From Komagataeibacter sp. FNDCR2 (GTDB taxonomy: Bacteria > Pseudomonadota > Alphaproteobacteria > Acetobacterales > Acetobacteraceae), in NCBI RefSeq assembly GCF_021295395.1, contig NZ_JAIWOU010000001.1, positions 1,865,001 to 1,929,000 on the forward strand: a DNA stretch of 64,000 nucleotides, in the 5' to 3' direction. The notes under the pieces were generated by a model, which saw only the letters and a program-made list of their open reading frames with translations, did no database searches and was not told where the DNA came from. The translations under genes and the position numbers were made by a program. Positions within the stretch are counted from its first letter, which is position 1. Each line of letters opens with the position of its first letter. Below, piece after piece: positions 26,452-34,953 of the stretch.

Positions 26452-27506
26452 TGTTCATGCCTCCTGAAATTGATGGTTATCTGGCCCGTACATTCTGGCA
26501 TTGCGTCGCACACCGGTCCGAACTGCCAAATGACCGGGACTTTCTGCGGCTTGAATGGATACTGGGCGATCTTATTTTATATAACGACATGGGCACCATT
26601 ATTGCATTCGACAATATATGTCCCCATCGCGGCAATCGGTTCCTGCCAGAGCATGAGGGCAACGCACCCCTTTCATGCACATATCATGGCTGGGGATACA
26701 GGGGAGGCAAACTCCGCATTCCCAAACCGGATTCCTACAAGCCATGCGATCTGAAGCGCGTACGTCTCAATAGCTTCCATACGGCGTGGTGCGGGGATTT
26801 TCTGTTTGTCGCCATTGCCCCACGAACGGATCTGGCTACGCAACTGGGTGGACTGGCGGATATTCTGACAGGCATGTCGCACGATATTTCCAGACGACAT
26901 GCACGTATTGGCTATCCCTATGAATGCCAGTGGCGTGTTGCCGTGGAAAACGCACTGGAACCGGACCATGTGCCTTTTGTACATTCCGATACGCTCGGCT
27001 CCCTCCAGCTAAAACCTGGCCATAACGCGTATTATGAGCGTAATTCGGTTTTAAATGCGCCCATAGGAAACGAGCGCATAAAGCGTGGATTGAACAGAAT
27101 TTCCCGTTTCTTTGACGTTCAGCATAACGAAAAGTCATATATAGCGATTTTTATATTTCCATTCTCTTTTTTATCAAGCACATTTGGCTATACTTATTCC
27201 CTGCAGAATTTTTTTCCGTCCCGTAACGGACGGCATACGCATTTTACGACCCGCATGTTCCATTCCAGACTCACATCAACAGGGGAAAACGAGGCTATCA
27301 TTAAGCCTTTTCTTGCGGGCGTAGAAAAATTAAACTCTCAGGTATTTCAGGAAGATAGCGAAATATGTAAAAATATTTCGCCTGATTTCCCACTGGATGG
27401 CATGAACAGTATCCTCTCGACCACCGAAGAAAAGATTGCCCATTTCCGCAAATGTATTGAAGACATCAAAAAAGAACAGTCCCCAAGTCATACAGCTCAC
27501 GCGTGA
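26451..27506 (+). CDS. Rieske-type non-heme iron oxygenase
   Basis: A ~351-residue Rieske oxygenase. The [2Fe-2S] site is CPHRGNR with SCTYHGW (Cys57, His59, Cys76, His79), and the mononuclear iron site is in [13 protein letters not shown] (HxxxxH). The C-terminal catalytic domain is unlike the well-known aromatic dioxygenases and AT-rich. No ferredoxin or reductase gene lies nearby, so electrons must come from elsewhere. Position inside the acyl-sugar operon suggests hydroxylation or desaturation of the sugar or its acyl group. GTG 26448 (overlapping the previous stop) and ATG 26457 are alternative starts. Confidence 0.88.
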   Translation: MFMPPEIDGYLARTFWHCVAHRSELPNDRDFLRLEWILGDLILYNDMGTIIAFDNICPHRGNRFLPEHEGNAPLSCTYHGWGYRGGKLRIPKPDSYKPCDLKRVRLNSFHTAWCGDFLFVAIAPRTDLATQLGGLADILTGMSHDISRRHARIGYPYECQWRVAVENALEPDHVPFVHSDTLGSLQLKPGHNAYYERNSVLNAPIGNERIKRGLNRISRFFDVQHNEKSYIAIFIFPFSFLSSTFGYTYSLQNFFPSRNGRHTHFTTRMFHSRLTSTGENEAIIKPFLAGVEKLNSQVFQEDSEICKNISPDFPLDGMNSILSTTEEKIAHFRKCIEDIKKEQSPSHTAHA

Positions 27507-27528
27507 CAGACGCATAGGCAGATCGGCA

Positions 27529-28617
27529 ATGCGTATTCTCCTGACCGGCGGGTGTGGTTTCATCGGTTCCGCGGTAATCCGGCATCTCATCGGCACGACC
27601 CGCCATAGCGTGCTCAATGTTGACTGTCTGACCTATGCGGCATCACCCGAAACGGTCCAGGGCGTCCGGGGGGACGGTCGTTACATATTTTCGCGCACGG
27701 ATATTACGGATACGGCCGGTCTGGAGCGCCTGTTTGCTGATTTCCAGCCCAACGCCGTCATGCATCTCGCGGCCGAAACCCATGTGGATCGCTCCATAGA
27801 CGGGCCGGATGTATTCATACGCACCAATATCACCGGCACCTACTCCCTTCTGGAGGCGGCACGCAAATACTGGCAGACGCTTGGCAGGGCGGAACGTGAC
27901 GCCTTTCGCTTCCATCATATCTCCACCGATGAGGTATTCGGCGCCCTGGGCCCCACCGATCCGCCCTTTACCGAAACCACGCCCTACGACCCGCGCAGCC
28001 CCTATTCGGCCAGCAAGGCCGCGTCGGATCATCTGGTGCGGGCGTGGCATCATACCTTCGGGCTTCCCACCTTCGTTACCAATACGACCAACAATTATGG
28101 TCCATGGCAGTTTCCCGAAAAGCTGATCCCCCTGACAGTCATCAACGCCATTGAAGGCCAGGAACTCCCGTTATACGGCACGGGTGCGAATATACGGGAC
28201 TGGCTGTTCGTGCAGGATCATGCCAGGGGGCTGGTTCAGGCCATGGAACAGGGGCGCCCCGGTGAAACCTATATTCTGGGCGCGCGCCAGCCGCGCAGTA
28301 ATCTGGAAGTGGTCCGGACCATCTGTAGGGTGCTTGATGAACTGCGCCCCGACCCCGCAGGCCCCCGCGAACGCCTGATCCGCTTTGTTGCTGACCGTCC
28401 CGGGCATGACTTCCGTTATGAAATCGACCCGTCATATACCCAGGAACGTCTGGGCTGGACCGCGACGCACAGTTTTGAAGACGGTATCCGCCGTACGATC
28501 ATGTGGTATCTGGACAATCGCCACTGGTGGGAGGCCATTCGTGCGCGCCGCTATGCTGGCCACAGGCTGGGCCAGAAGAATTGTGCCGTCATTGCCGAAG
28601 GAACAGTGAATTCATGA
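27529..28617 (+). CDS. rfbB: dTDP-glucose 4,6-dehydratase
   Basis: A 362-residue extended SDR that converts dTDP-glucose to dTDP-4-keto-6-deoxyglucose with bound NAD+. [20 protein letters not shown] is the Rossmann motif, [15 protein letters not shown] and the [11 protein letters not shown] segment (catalytic Thr-Asp-Glu) are RfbB signatures, and [22 protein letters not shown] holds Tyr and Lys. The start ATG 27529 is 22 bases after the Rieske stop. It is coupled to rfbA (ATGA). rfbC and rfbD are not here, so the ketosugar more likely feeds the DegT aminotransferase than rhamnose synthesis. Confidence 0.97.
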   Translation: MRILLTGGCGFIGSAVIRHLIGTTRHSVLNVDCLTYAASPETVQGVRGDGRYIFSRTDITDTAGLERLFADFQPNAVMHLAAETHVDRSIDGPDVFIRTNITGTYSLLEAARKYWQTLGRAERDAFRFHHISTDEVFGALGPTDPPFTETTPYDPRSPYSASKAASDHLVRAWHHTFGLPTFVTNTTNNYGPWQFPEKLIPLTVINAIEGQELPLYGTGANIRDWLFVQDHARGLVQAMEQGRPGETYILGARQPRSNLEVVRTICRVLDELRPDPAGPRERLIRFVADRPGHDFRYEIDPSYTQERLGWTATHSFEDGIRRTIMWYLDNRHWWEAIRARRYAGHRLGQKNCAVIAEGTVNS

Positions 28618-29489
28618 AGGGTATCCTTCTGGCCGGGGGAACGGGAACCCGCCTCTATCCCCTCACGCTTGCAACCAGCAAACAGTTGCTGCCGATCTAT
28701 GACAAGCCGATGGTCTATTACCCTTTGTCCACGCTGATGCTGGCGGGGATCCGGGATATCATGATCATCAGTACGCCGCAGGATCTTCCCCAGTTCCAGC
28801 GCCTTCTGGGTGATGGCGGGCAGTTTGGATTACGGATCGAATACCGTGTGCAGGCCGCGCCAAACGGTATTCCGCAGGCGTTCCTCATCGCTGAGGACTG
28901 GCTGGCCGGGAGCCCATGCGCGCTGGCGCTGGGTGACAACCTGATTTTCGCGGACCGCCTGAGCACCATGCTCCAGCAGGCCGCAACGCAGGATCAGGGC
29001 GCCACCGTATTCGCCTATCAGGTGCGCGACCCGGAGCGTTATGGTGTCGTCACCTTCGATGCGAACGGCAAGGCCACGGAAATCATAGAGAAACCTGCCT
29101 CTCCCACCTCAAGCTGGGCGGTTGTCGGCCTGTATTTCTATGACAGCCGCGTTCTGGACTTTGTGCGTACTTTACGGCCCTCGGCGCGGGGGGAACTGGA
29201 AATCACGGATCTGAACCGCGCCTATCTGGAAGATGGCAGCCTGAGAGTACAGCAACTGTGCCGGGGGTGCGCATGGCTGGATGCCGGCATGCCTTCCAGC
29301 CTTCTGGAAGCCAGCCAGTTCGTCCACACCATCCAGACCCGACAGGGTATGCTGGTGGGCAGCCCGTCTGAAATTGCCTTTCGGATGGGCTATATTACCG
29401 CCCGACAGCTTGAGGAACACGCCCTGCGGATGGGCAAGACGGAACTGGGCCATATCCTGCTTTCCCTTGCCCGCCAGCAGGAACTATAG
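28614..29489 (+). CDS. rfbA: Glucose-1-phosphate thymidylyltransferase
   Basis: A 291-residue nucleotidyltransferase making dTDP-glucose from glucose-1-phosphate and d[21 protein letters not shown] is the signature nucleotide-binding loop, followed by [20 protein letters not shown], the metal/substrate LALGDNLIF, and the terminal [18 protein letters not shown]. Length matches RmlA/RfbA. Its start overlaps the rfbB stop, and a bidirectional terminator follows 18 bases after its stop. It supplies the first activated sugar for the cluster. Confidence 0.97.
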   Translation: MKGILLAGGTGTRLYPLTLATSKQLLPIYDKPMVYYPLSTLMLAGIRDIMIISTPQDLPQFQRLLGDGGQFGLRIEYRVQAAPNGIPQAFLIAEDWLAGSPCALALGDNLIFADRLSTMLQQAATQDQGATVFAYQVRDPERYGVVTFDANGKATEIIEKPASPTSSWAVVGLYFYDSRVLDFVRTLRPSARGELEITDLNRAYLEDGSLRVQQLCRGCAWLDAGMPSSLLEASQFVHTIQTRQGMLVGSPSEIAFRMGYITARQLEEHALRMGKTELGHILLSLARQQEL

Positions 29490-29506
29490 AACACGGCAGG
29501 CTTGCG

Positions 29507-29532
29507 TGCCGCCTTTTTTCAAAAAGGCGGCA
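29507..29532. terminator. Bidirectional terminator between rfbA and tonB
   Basis: TGCCGCCTTTTT and AAAAAGGCGGCA form a 12-bp stem with almost no loop, with T tracts readable on either strand. It lies between the convergent rfbA and tonB genes and can end both transcripts. A 15-of-16 base copy of its left arm (GTnCCGCCTTTTTTCA) also occurs at 20614-20629, before tRNA-Leu. Confidence 0.8.
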
Positions 29533-29540
29533 TTACCGGA

Positions 29541-30359
29541 TCAGTGGCCCTGGGCCTGATGCAGATGGAACATGACCGGCAGCACCACATGCCTGCCCTC
29601 CACTGTACCGCTCTCCATGGTGCATTGCACCTTGCGCGCGGCCGCGAGGGCGGTGCTGTCGAGGTCATCATAACCCGTGCCGGTTTTGAGAACGGCCTGC
29701 GTGACCTGCCCGGTCGCCCCTAGAGTCAGCTCAACCATGGCGGTTCCTTCCTCATGCATATGCCGGGCCATTGCCGGGTAACGCCACGCGGGCGGCGTGC
29801 AGTGCAGGGTTGTCGATGACGGGCCGGATGGGGCCGTGGCTTCCGGTCGGGCCGCGGCGGCCGGATGGTCCGGTCCCGCCTGCCCGCTCTTCATGCCCGC
29901 CCTCGCATTTGCGCCGCCCTGAACAGGTGGTGGGGATGTCGGGGCGGACGGACGGGCTGCTGCTGGCGGTTCCTGCGCCGCGCGGCGTGTATTGACCGGC
30001 GGCGTGCGCGAAACGGCAGGCCGGGCTACGGGCTGTGGCTGTGGCTGTGGCTGTGGCTGTGGCTGTGGCTGTGGCTGTGGCTGTGGCTGTGGCTGTGGCT
30101 GTGGCGTAGCCGCCATGGGGGGAGATGCAACCTCCGGCCGGTCAAAAAAGACCTGAATGGCGTTTTTTCCCTCTTCGGGCTCATGCACCCGCGTATGGCC
30201 CGGCAGCAGCCACGCCACGACCACGCCATGCACCAGCAGGGCAAGCAGGATGGCCCACCCGATGGCCATGCCACGCCAGCCCCGGCCTTCCATCATGACG
30301 GGGCGCAATACGGGCGTTCTGTGCGTCGTCCCGTCCTGCTGCTGCACGGTTCCACCCAT
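29541..30359 (-). CDS. tonB: TonB energy-transducing protein
   Basis: A ~272-residue TonB. A single N-terminal membrane helix (MAIGWAILLALLVHGVVVAWLL) is followed by a long Pro-rich periplasmic linker with a run of about 12 Pro-Gln dipeptides. The C-terminal TonB domain reads YPAMARHMHEEGTAMVELTLGATG, then GYDDLDSTALAAARKVQC. It transmits proton-motive-force energy from ExbB/ExbD to outer membrane receptors. Start 30359 has GGAGG upstream, though 30416 is also in frame. The divergent DUF2946-like and copper receptor genes suggest a dedicated TonB for that receptor. ExbB/ExbD are not in the window. Confidence 0.92.
   Translation of the reverse strand: MGGTVQQQDGTTHRTPVLRPVMMEGRGWRGMAIGWAILLALLVHGVVVAWLLPGHTRVHEPEEGKNAIQVFFDRPEVASPPMAATPQPQPQPQPQPQPQPQPQPQPQPQPVARPAVSRTPPVNTRRAAQEPPAAARPSAPTSPPPVQGGANARAGMKSGQAGPDHPAAAARPEATAPSGPSSTTLHCTPPAWRYPAMARHMHEEGTAMVELTLGATGQVTQAVLKTGTGYDDLDSTALAAARKVQCTMESGTVEGRHVVLPVMFHLHQAQGH
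30031..30102. repeat. Tandem hexanucleotide array (GGCTGT)12 inside tonB
   Basis: Twelve perfect copies of GGCTGT (CAGCCA-phase on the coding strand) encode the Pro-Gln dipeptide run of the TonB linker. The unit is six bases, so gain or loss by slippage stays in frame and only changes linker length. Confidence 0.97.
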
Positions 30360-30464
30360 TATGGCTGTGGGGCCTCCATCCGGATTTGACAAAAAATAAC
30401 GCACATCCGATAACACACTCCGGTTACCATCCCGATCTTACAGCCAGAAAGAACCAGTTCAATC

Positions 30465-30929
30465 ATGGGCCACGCCCGCCACCCCTTTCTGCACGACAGA
30501 CCCGTGATCCGCTGGATCATGGTGCTGTGCGCGTGCCTGGGGCTGTGGGGGCAACTCCTGATCGAAAGCCGCAGCCTGCCCGGTGAGTTGCCGCGCGCGA
30601 CCATCATACGGCTGACGGGCATCGACATTGCCCCGCCCGCGACCGAAGCGACCGCGCCGGAACATCCCGCGTTCCATCATCATACCATGATGGACCGCAT
30701 GCCGGAGCACCGGCATGAGACCGGGGGCCATACCGGCCACGACCATGCCGAAGGGTGCCCGCTCTGCCCGCTTCTGCACCTGCCCGCGCTGGTCCTTGCA
30801 ACCCTTCCCTTCATCCCCAGCCCGTCCGTCGTCGGGGCGCGCGACAGGCATGAACCACGCCAGCCGCGCGCGCCGCCGCCCGCACCGCTGGGGCTGCCGC
30901 CTTCGCACGGGCCACCTTCTATTTCCTGA
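30465..30929 (+). CDS. DUF2946-like His-rich protein next to the copper receptor
   Basis: A 154-residue protein with an N-terminal membrane or signal segment (VIRWIMVLCACLGLWGQLLI). The middle is His- and Met-rich (HPAFHHHTMMDRMPEHRHETG, then HTGHDH), and a CPLCPLLHLPAL motif is the mark of DUF2946-type proteins. The C-terminus is Pro-rich. Such genes usually stand beside TonB-dependent copper receptors, and His, Met and Cys together suggest copper binding or delivery in the periplasm. It precedes the receptor by 65 bases on the same strand. The molecular role is not established. Confidence 0.75.
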   Translation: MGHARHPFLHDRPVIRWIMVLCACLGLWGQLLIESRSLPGELPRATIIRLTGIDIAPPATEATAPEHPAFHHHTMMDRMPEHRHETGGHTGHDHAEGCPLCPLLHLPALVLATLPFIPSPSVVGARDRHEPRQPRAPPPAPLGLPPSHGPPSIS

Positions 30930-30994
30930 ACCCCTGATCCGCCGCATGCCTGCACGGGCATGCGCATCCCGGTTTCCTGTTCAGGACATGAAAA

Positions 30995-33154
30995 GTGACA
31001 TCGAAAAAAAGAACAGCCACGCTGCTTGCCGTGGCTGCTGGTGGCGGCATGCTGGCCACCGGCCTGTGCCATGACGTGGCCCATGCCGAAACCACCGTAA
31101 CCCTGCCCGGCCTGTCCATTGACGACTCGGCGGAAGACACGCCGATGGGCGAACGCCCGCTTTCCGCCAGTTCGCCCTCGCAGGCGCAAACCACGGCCGC
31201 GCGCCTCAGCAGCCCCGATGCCGTCAGCCTGTTTCGCGACCAGCCCGGCGTCAGCGCCTATTCGGCGGGGGGGCTTGCGGCACTCCCGGCCCTCAACGGC
31301 ATGGCGGATGACCGCGTGGCCACCGTGGTCGATGGGGTGCGTATCGCCTCGGGTTGCCCCAACCACATGAATCCGGCGCTGTCCTTCATCGACACGGACA
31401 GCGTGGAGACCGCGACCGCCATTGCCGGGATCACACCCGTCAGCATGGGCGGTGACAGCACCGGCGGCACCATCGACGTGGAACGCCGCGACCCGCAATT
31501 CGCCAGACATGGCAGGATACTCGTCACCGGCCACGTCACCGGCACCTATCGCAGCAACGGCGGCGGCTACGGCGCCTCAGGCAGCCTGACGGTGGCGAAC
31601 GACACCTTCAGCCTGCGCTACAACGCCGCCTACAGCCAGGCGGGAGACTATAACGGCGGGGGTGACGCCGGGATCGTGCGCTCCACCAGCTACCTGACCT
31701 ACAACCACGATGTGACCTTTGGCGTGCACAGGGACAACCACCTGTTCTCCCTGACCTTTGGCCAGCAGGACACCCCGCGTGAGGGATTCGCCAACCAGTA
31801 CATGGACATGACCAACAACCGCTCCACATTCGTGAACGGCAAGTATGTCGGCACGTTCGACTGGGGCGAACTGGAAGCGCGTGGTTACTGGCAGCGCGAG
31901 GACCACGCCATGGACTTCCTGCCCGACCGCCAGAAAACCACCCACATGCCCATGAACACCAATGCCCGCATGGCGGGCTACAGCGTAAAGGCCACCATCG
32001 CGCTGGCCGAGCGGCATACCCTGCGGCTGGGCAGTTCGTTCGACCATTCCGGCCTGAACGACTGGTGGCCCCCCGTAAGCGGGAGCATGATGATGGGGCC
32101 GGACACCTATCACAGCATCAATGACGGCCACCGTGACCGGCTGGGTCATTTCGTGGAATGGGAAGCGGCATGGACGCCGCGCGTCTCGACGCTGCTGGGC
32201 TTTCGCAACGATCTGGTCATGATGGATACCGGCCCCGTCGCCCCCTATTCCACCACGCCGTCCATGATGAACAACGCGAACATCAATGCCGCCAATGCGT
32301 TCAATGCGCTGGACCGGGGGCGGACGGATGTGAACTTCGATGTCACGGCCCTTGTGCGCTGGAAGCCGCGCCGCGACCTGTCGATCGAGGGCGGGTACGC
32401 CCGCAAGACCCGCTCACCCAACCTGTACGAACGCTACGCATGGGGCCAGTCCGCCATGGTCAGCAGCATGATCAACTGGTTTGGCGACGGGAACGGCTAT
32501 GTCGGCAACCCCGACCTCAAGCCGGAAGTGGCCAATACCGCCTCCATCACCGCCGACTGGCACGACCCCGATGGCGACCGCTGGGACCTGAAAATCCAGC
32601 CCTATTACACCTATACCCATCATTACGTGAACGCGCAGCGCCTGGCCCCCGCCGCCAACGGGTTCTACACGCTGGGCTTCGTCAACCATAACGCCCAGAG
32701 CTACGGCATCAACGCATCGGGCAATTACCGCCTGTGGCGCAGTGCACGCTTCGGGCGCGGTGAGATCGTGACCAACATCAACTGGGTGCGCGGGCAGGAC
32801 CTGACCAATGGCGCGGGGCTGTACCACCAGATGCCCACCAACGGAAACGTGGCGCTGCACGAACAGTGGAAAAACTGGACCGGCCGGGTGGAAATGACCT
32901 TTGTAAAGGCCAAGGACACGGTGGACTGGGTGCGCAGCGAACCGCGCACGCCCGGCTATGCCCTGCTGGGGCTGGGGGGGCAGTACACATGGCGCTACAT
33001 GACGCTGGACGCCAGCATAGACAATGTTCTGAACCAGAAATACGAACTGCCGCTTGGCGGCTGGTCGCTGGCGGATTCCGCCGCCACGGGGGTGCTGCGC
33101 GCCCTGCCGGGCATGGGGCGGTCGTTCAATGTCAGCCTGACCGCCCGCTTCTGA
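30995..33154 (+). CDS. TonB-dependent copper receptor (OprC/NosA-like)
   Basis: A 719-residue outer membrane receptor. A signal peptide (residues 1-31, ending AHA) precedes a plug domain (SSPDAVSLFRDQPGVSAYSAG, VATVVDGVRIASG) and a 22-strand barrel ending in aromatic Phe (NVSLTARF). The plug segment SGCPNHMNPALSF is the Cys-x3-Met copper-site motif of OprC/NosA, and Met-rich loops (MDFLPDRQKTTHMPMN; GSMMMGP) add further ligands. It is therefore assigned to copper uptake, not siderophores. The start is GTG 30995, with AGGA upstream. Neighbours are a divergent tonB and a His-rich DUF2946-like gene. Confidence 0.9.
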   Translation: MTSKKRTATLLAVAAGGGMLATGLCHDVAHAETTVTLPGLSIDDSAEDTPMGERPLSASSPSQAQTTAARLSSPDAVSLFRDQPGVSAYSAGGLAALPALNGMADDRVATVVDGVRIASGCPNHMNPALSFIDTDSVETATAIAGITPVSMGGDSTGGTIDVERRDPQFARHGRILVTGHVTGTYRSNGGGYGASGSLTVANDTFSLRYNAAYSQAGDYNGGGDAGIVRSTSYLTYNHDVTFGVHRDNHLFSLTFGQQDTPREGFANQYMDMTNNRSTFVNGKYVGTFDWGELEARGYWQREDHAMDFLPDRQKTTHMPMNTNARMAGYSVKATIALAERHTLRLGSSFDHSGLNDWWPPVSGSMMMGPDTYHSINDGHRDRLGHFVEWEAAWTPRVSTLLGFRNDLVMMDTGPVAPYSTTPSMMNNANINAANAFNALDRGRTDVNFDVTALVRWKPRRDLSIEGGYARKTRSPNLYERYAWGQSAMVSSMINWFGDGNGYVGNPDLKPEVANTASITADWHDPDGDRWDLKIQPYYTYTHHYVNAQRLAPAANGFYTLGFVNHNAQSYGINASGNYRLWRSARFGRGEIVTNINWVRGQDLTNGAGLYHQMPTNGNVALHEQWKNWTGRVEMTFVKAKDTVDWVRSEPRTPGYALLGLGGQYTWRYMTLDASIDNVLNQKYELPLGGWSLADSAATGVLRALPGMGRSFNVSLTARF

Positions 33155-33320
33155 CCCCTGCGGCGGCATAAGGAGAGAAATTCCCCTTGCGGGCAGGGCG
33201 GACGCCCACGGCCCGCATGCGCTTTCGCTTTGACGTGGGAGACGCCGCGCGCTACGGCAGGACTATGTTGGCCGAACCTGTCGCCCGGTGCGGTTATCAC
33301 CCTCATGCGCGGGAGGCGTT

Positions 33321-34106
33321 GTGAACGGCGTTCTGGATTTTGTTGCCGGACTGGGCAGGACCGTTCTGGATATCGTCCGCACCGCCGGACGGGTTGCGCT
33401 GTTTGCCGCCGTCGCCCTGTCGCACATGGTCCGTCCGCCCTTTTACTGGCGCACGCTGTGGACCACGCTGGTGGAGATCGGGTTCTTCTCCCTGCCGGTC
33501 GTGGCCCTGACCGCCCTGTTTTCCGGTGGGGTGATCGCGCTGCAATCCTATACCGGATTCGCGCAGTACCATGCGCAGAACGCCATTGCCGGTATCGTCA
33601 TCCTTGCGGTCACGCGCGAACTTGGCCCGGTTCTGGCCGGACTCATGGTCGCGGGCCGTGTCGGGGCCGCAATGTCGGCCGAGATCGGGACCATGCGCGT
33701 CACCGACCAGATCGACGCGCTGAGCACGCTGTCCACCAACCCCATCAAGTACCTGGTCACGCCCCGGCTCGTGGCGGGCACGCTGGCGCTGCCGTTCCTG
33801 GTGCTGGTGGCCGACATACTGGGGGTGCTGGGCGGGTTTACCGTGTGCGTGATGAAGCTGGATTTCTCGGCTTCCGCCTATATCGCGGCCACCATTGCAT
33901 CGCTCAAGGTCATGGATGTGACCGTGGGGCTGGTGAAGGCCGCGATCTTCGGGTTCCTGATCGCGCTCATGGGCTGCTACCATGGCTATCACAGCCGTGG
34001 CGGGGCCGAAGGCGTGGGGGCCGCGACGACGGCGGCGGTGGTCGCCGCCTCCATCCTGCTGCTGACATTCGATTACCTCCTGACGGATGTGTTCTTTTCC
34101 CAATGA
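33321..34106 (+). CDS. mlaE: MlaE-family ABC permease
   Basis: A 261-residue inner-membrane permease of the MlaE family, which moves phospholipids or related lipids between membranes. It shows the family stretch GGVIALQSYTGFAQYHAQNAI, then TRELGPVLAGLMVAGRVGAAMSAEIGTMRV, and later FGFLIALMGCYHGYHSRGGAEGVG, all MlaE hallmarks. GTG 33321 follows GGGAGG by six bases. It overlaps mlaF by four bases. The MlaD, MlaC and MlaB partners are not adjacent. Confidence 0.93.
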   Translation: MNGVLDFVAGLGRTVLDIVRTAGRVALFAAVALSHMVRPPFYWRTLWTTLVEIGFFSLPVVALTALFSGGVIALQSYTGFAQYHAQNAIAGIVILAVTRELGPVLAGLMVAGRVGAAMSAEIGTMRVTDQIDALSTLSTNPIKYLVTPRLVAGTLALPFLVLVADILGVLGGFTVCVMKLDFSASAYIAATIASLKVMDVTVGLVKAAIFGFLIALMGCYHGYHSRGGAEGVGAATTAAVVAASILLLTFDYLLTDVFFSQ

Positions 34107-34897
34107 CCGAAGCGACCCCCAAGATCCGCATTCGCGGCCTGAAAAAGGCATTTGGCCCCAAGGTTGTGCTTGATGGGGTGGACCTTGATGTCATGGGCGG
34201 CACGTCGTTCGTGGTCATCGGCGGGTCGGGCACGGGCAAGTCGGTGCTGCTGCGCTGCATACTGGGGCTGATCACGCCCGATGCCGGCTCCATCGAAATA
34301 GACGGCGTGGACGTGACCACGCTGTCACCCCGGCAGCGCGAGCCCTATATGGCGCGCATCGGCATGCTGTTCCAGAACGGCGCGCTGTTCGACAGCCTGA
34401 GCGTATGGGAAAACGTGACCTTCGGCCTGATGGCCGCCGCCCGGATCGGCCGTGGGCCGCGCATTACCCGCGCGCAGGCCCGCGTGCGCGCGGGCGGCCT
34501 GCTGGAACAGGTGGGCATGGACCCGGCGGTGGGCACGCTTTCGCCTTCCGAACTGTCGGGGGGCATGCAGAAGCGCGTGGGGCTGGCGCGCGCCATCGCG
34601 GCCCAGCCTGAAATCCTGTTCTTTGATGAACCGACCACGGGTCTCGACCCGATCATGGGGGCCGTGATCGACGGGCTGATCGCCGATTGCGTGCGCAGGC
34701 TGGGCTCCACCGCCATCGCCATCACGCATGACATGGCCTCCGCCCAGCGGATCGGTGACAGGGTCGGCATGCTGTATGAGGGCAGGCTGATCTGGCAGGG
34801 CACGCCGTCCACCCTGTTTGACAGCGGCAACCCGGTGGTGGACCAGTTCACCCATGGCCGCCGCGAAGGGCCGATCAAGATTGACGTGCCCACCTGA
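34103..34897 (+). CDS. mlaF: MlaF-family ABC ATPase
   Basis: A 264-residue ABC ATPase of the MlaF type. Walker A is GGSGTGKSVLLRCILG, the Q-loop is in MLFQNGALFDSLSVWENV, the signature is LSGGMQKRVGLARAIA, Walker B is EILFFDEPTTGLDPI, and the H-loop is ITHDMASAQRIGDRV. LSGGM and FQNGALFDSLSV are typical of lipid-transport MlaF proteins. It starts in the mlaE stop codon (ATGA) and so is cotranslated with the permease. The next gene, radA, follows 56 bases later. Confidence 0.95.
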   Translation: MTEATPKIRIRGLKKAFGPKVVLDGVDLDVMGGTSFVVIGGSGTGKSVLLRCILGLITPDAGSIEIDGVDVTTLSPRQREPYMARIGMLFQNGALFDSLSVWENVTFGLMAAARIGRGPRITRAQARVRAGGLLEQVGMDPAVGTLSPSELSGGMQKRVGLARAIAAQPEILFFDEPTTGLDPIMGAVIDGLIADCVRRLGSTAIAITHDMASAQRIGDRVGMLYEGRLIWQGTPSTLFDSGNPVVDQFTHGRREGPIKIDVPT

Positions 34898-34953
34898 TTC
34901 CGGCGGCCCGCCACCCCATATATATCCGGTCTGTTCTTGCGCAAGGAGCCATC

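Noticed and set aside
21152-29489. A prophage or transposon as the origin of the AT-richer block
   Set aside because: No integrase, transposase, phage structural gene or terminal inverted repeat is present. Only the composition shift and tRNA position suggest transfer.
30031-30102. A CRISPR-like repeat array
   Set aside because: The repeats are contiguous 6-base units without spacers and lie inside the tonB reading frame.
33230-34102. Upstream extension of the mlaF frame by 291 codons
   Set aside because: This part is out of frame with and hidden under mlaE; the real mlaF start is the ATG overlapping the mlaE stop.
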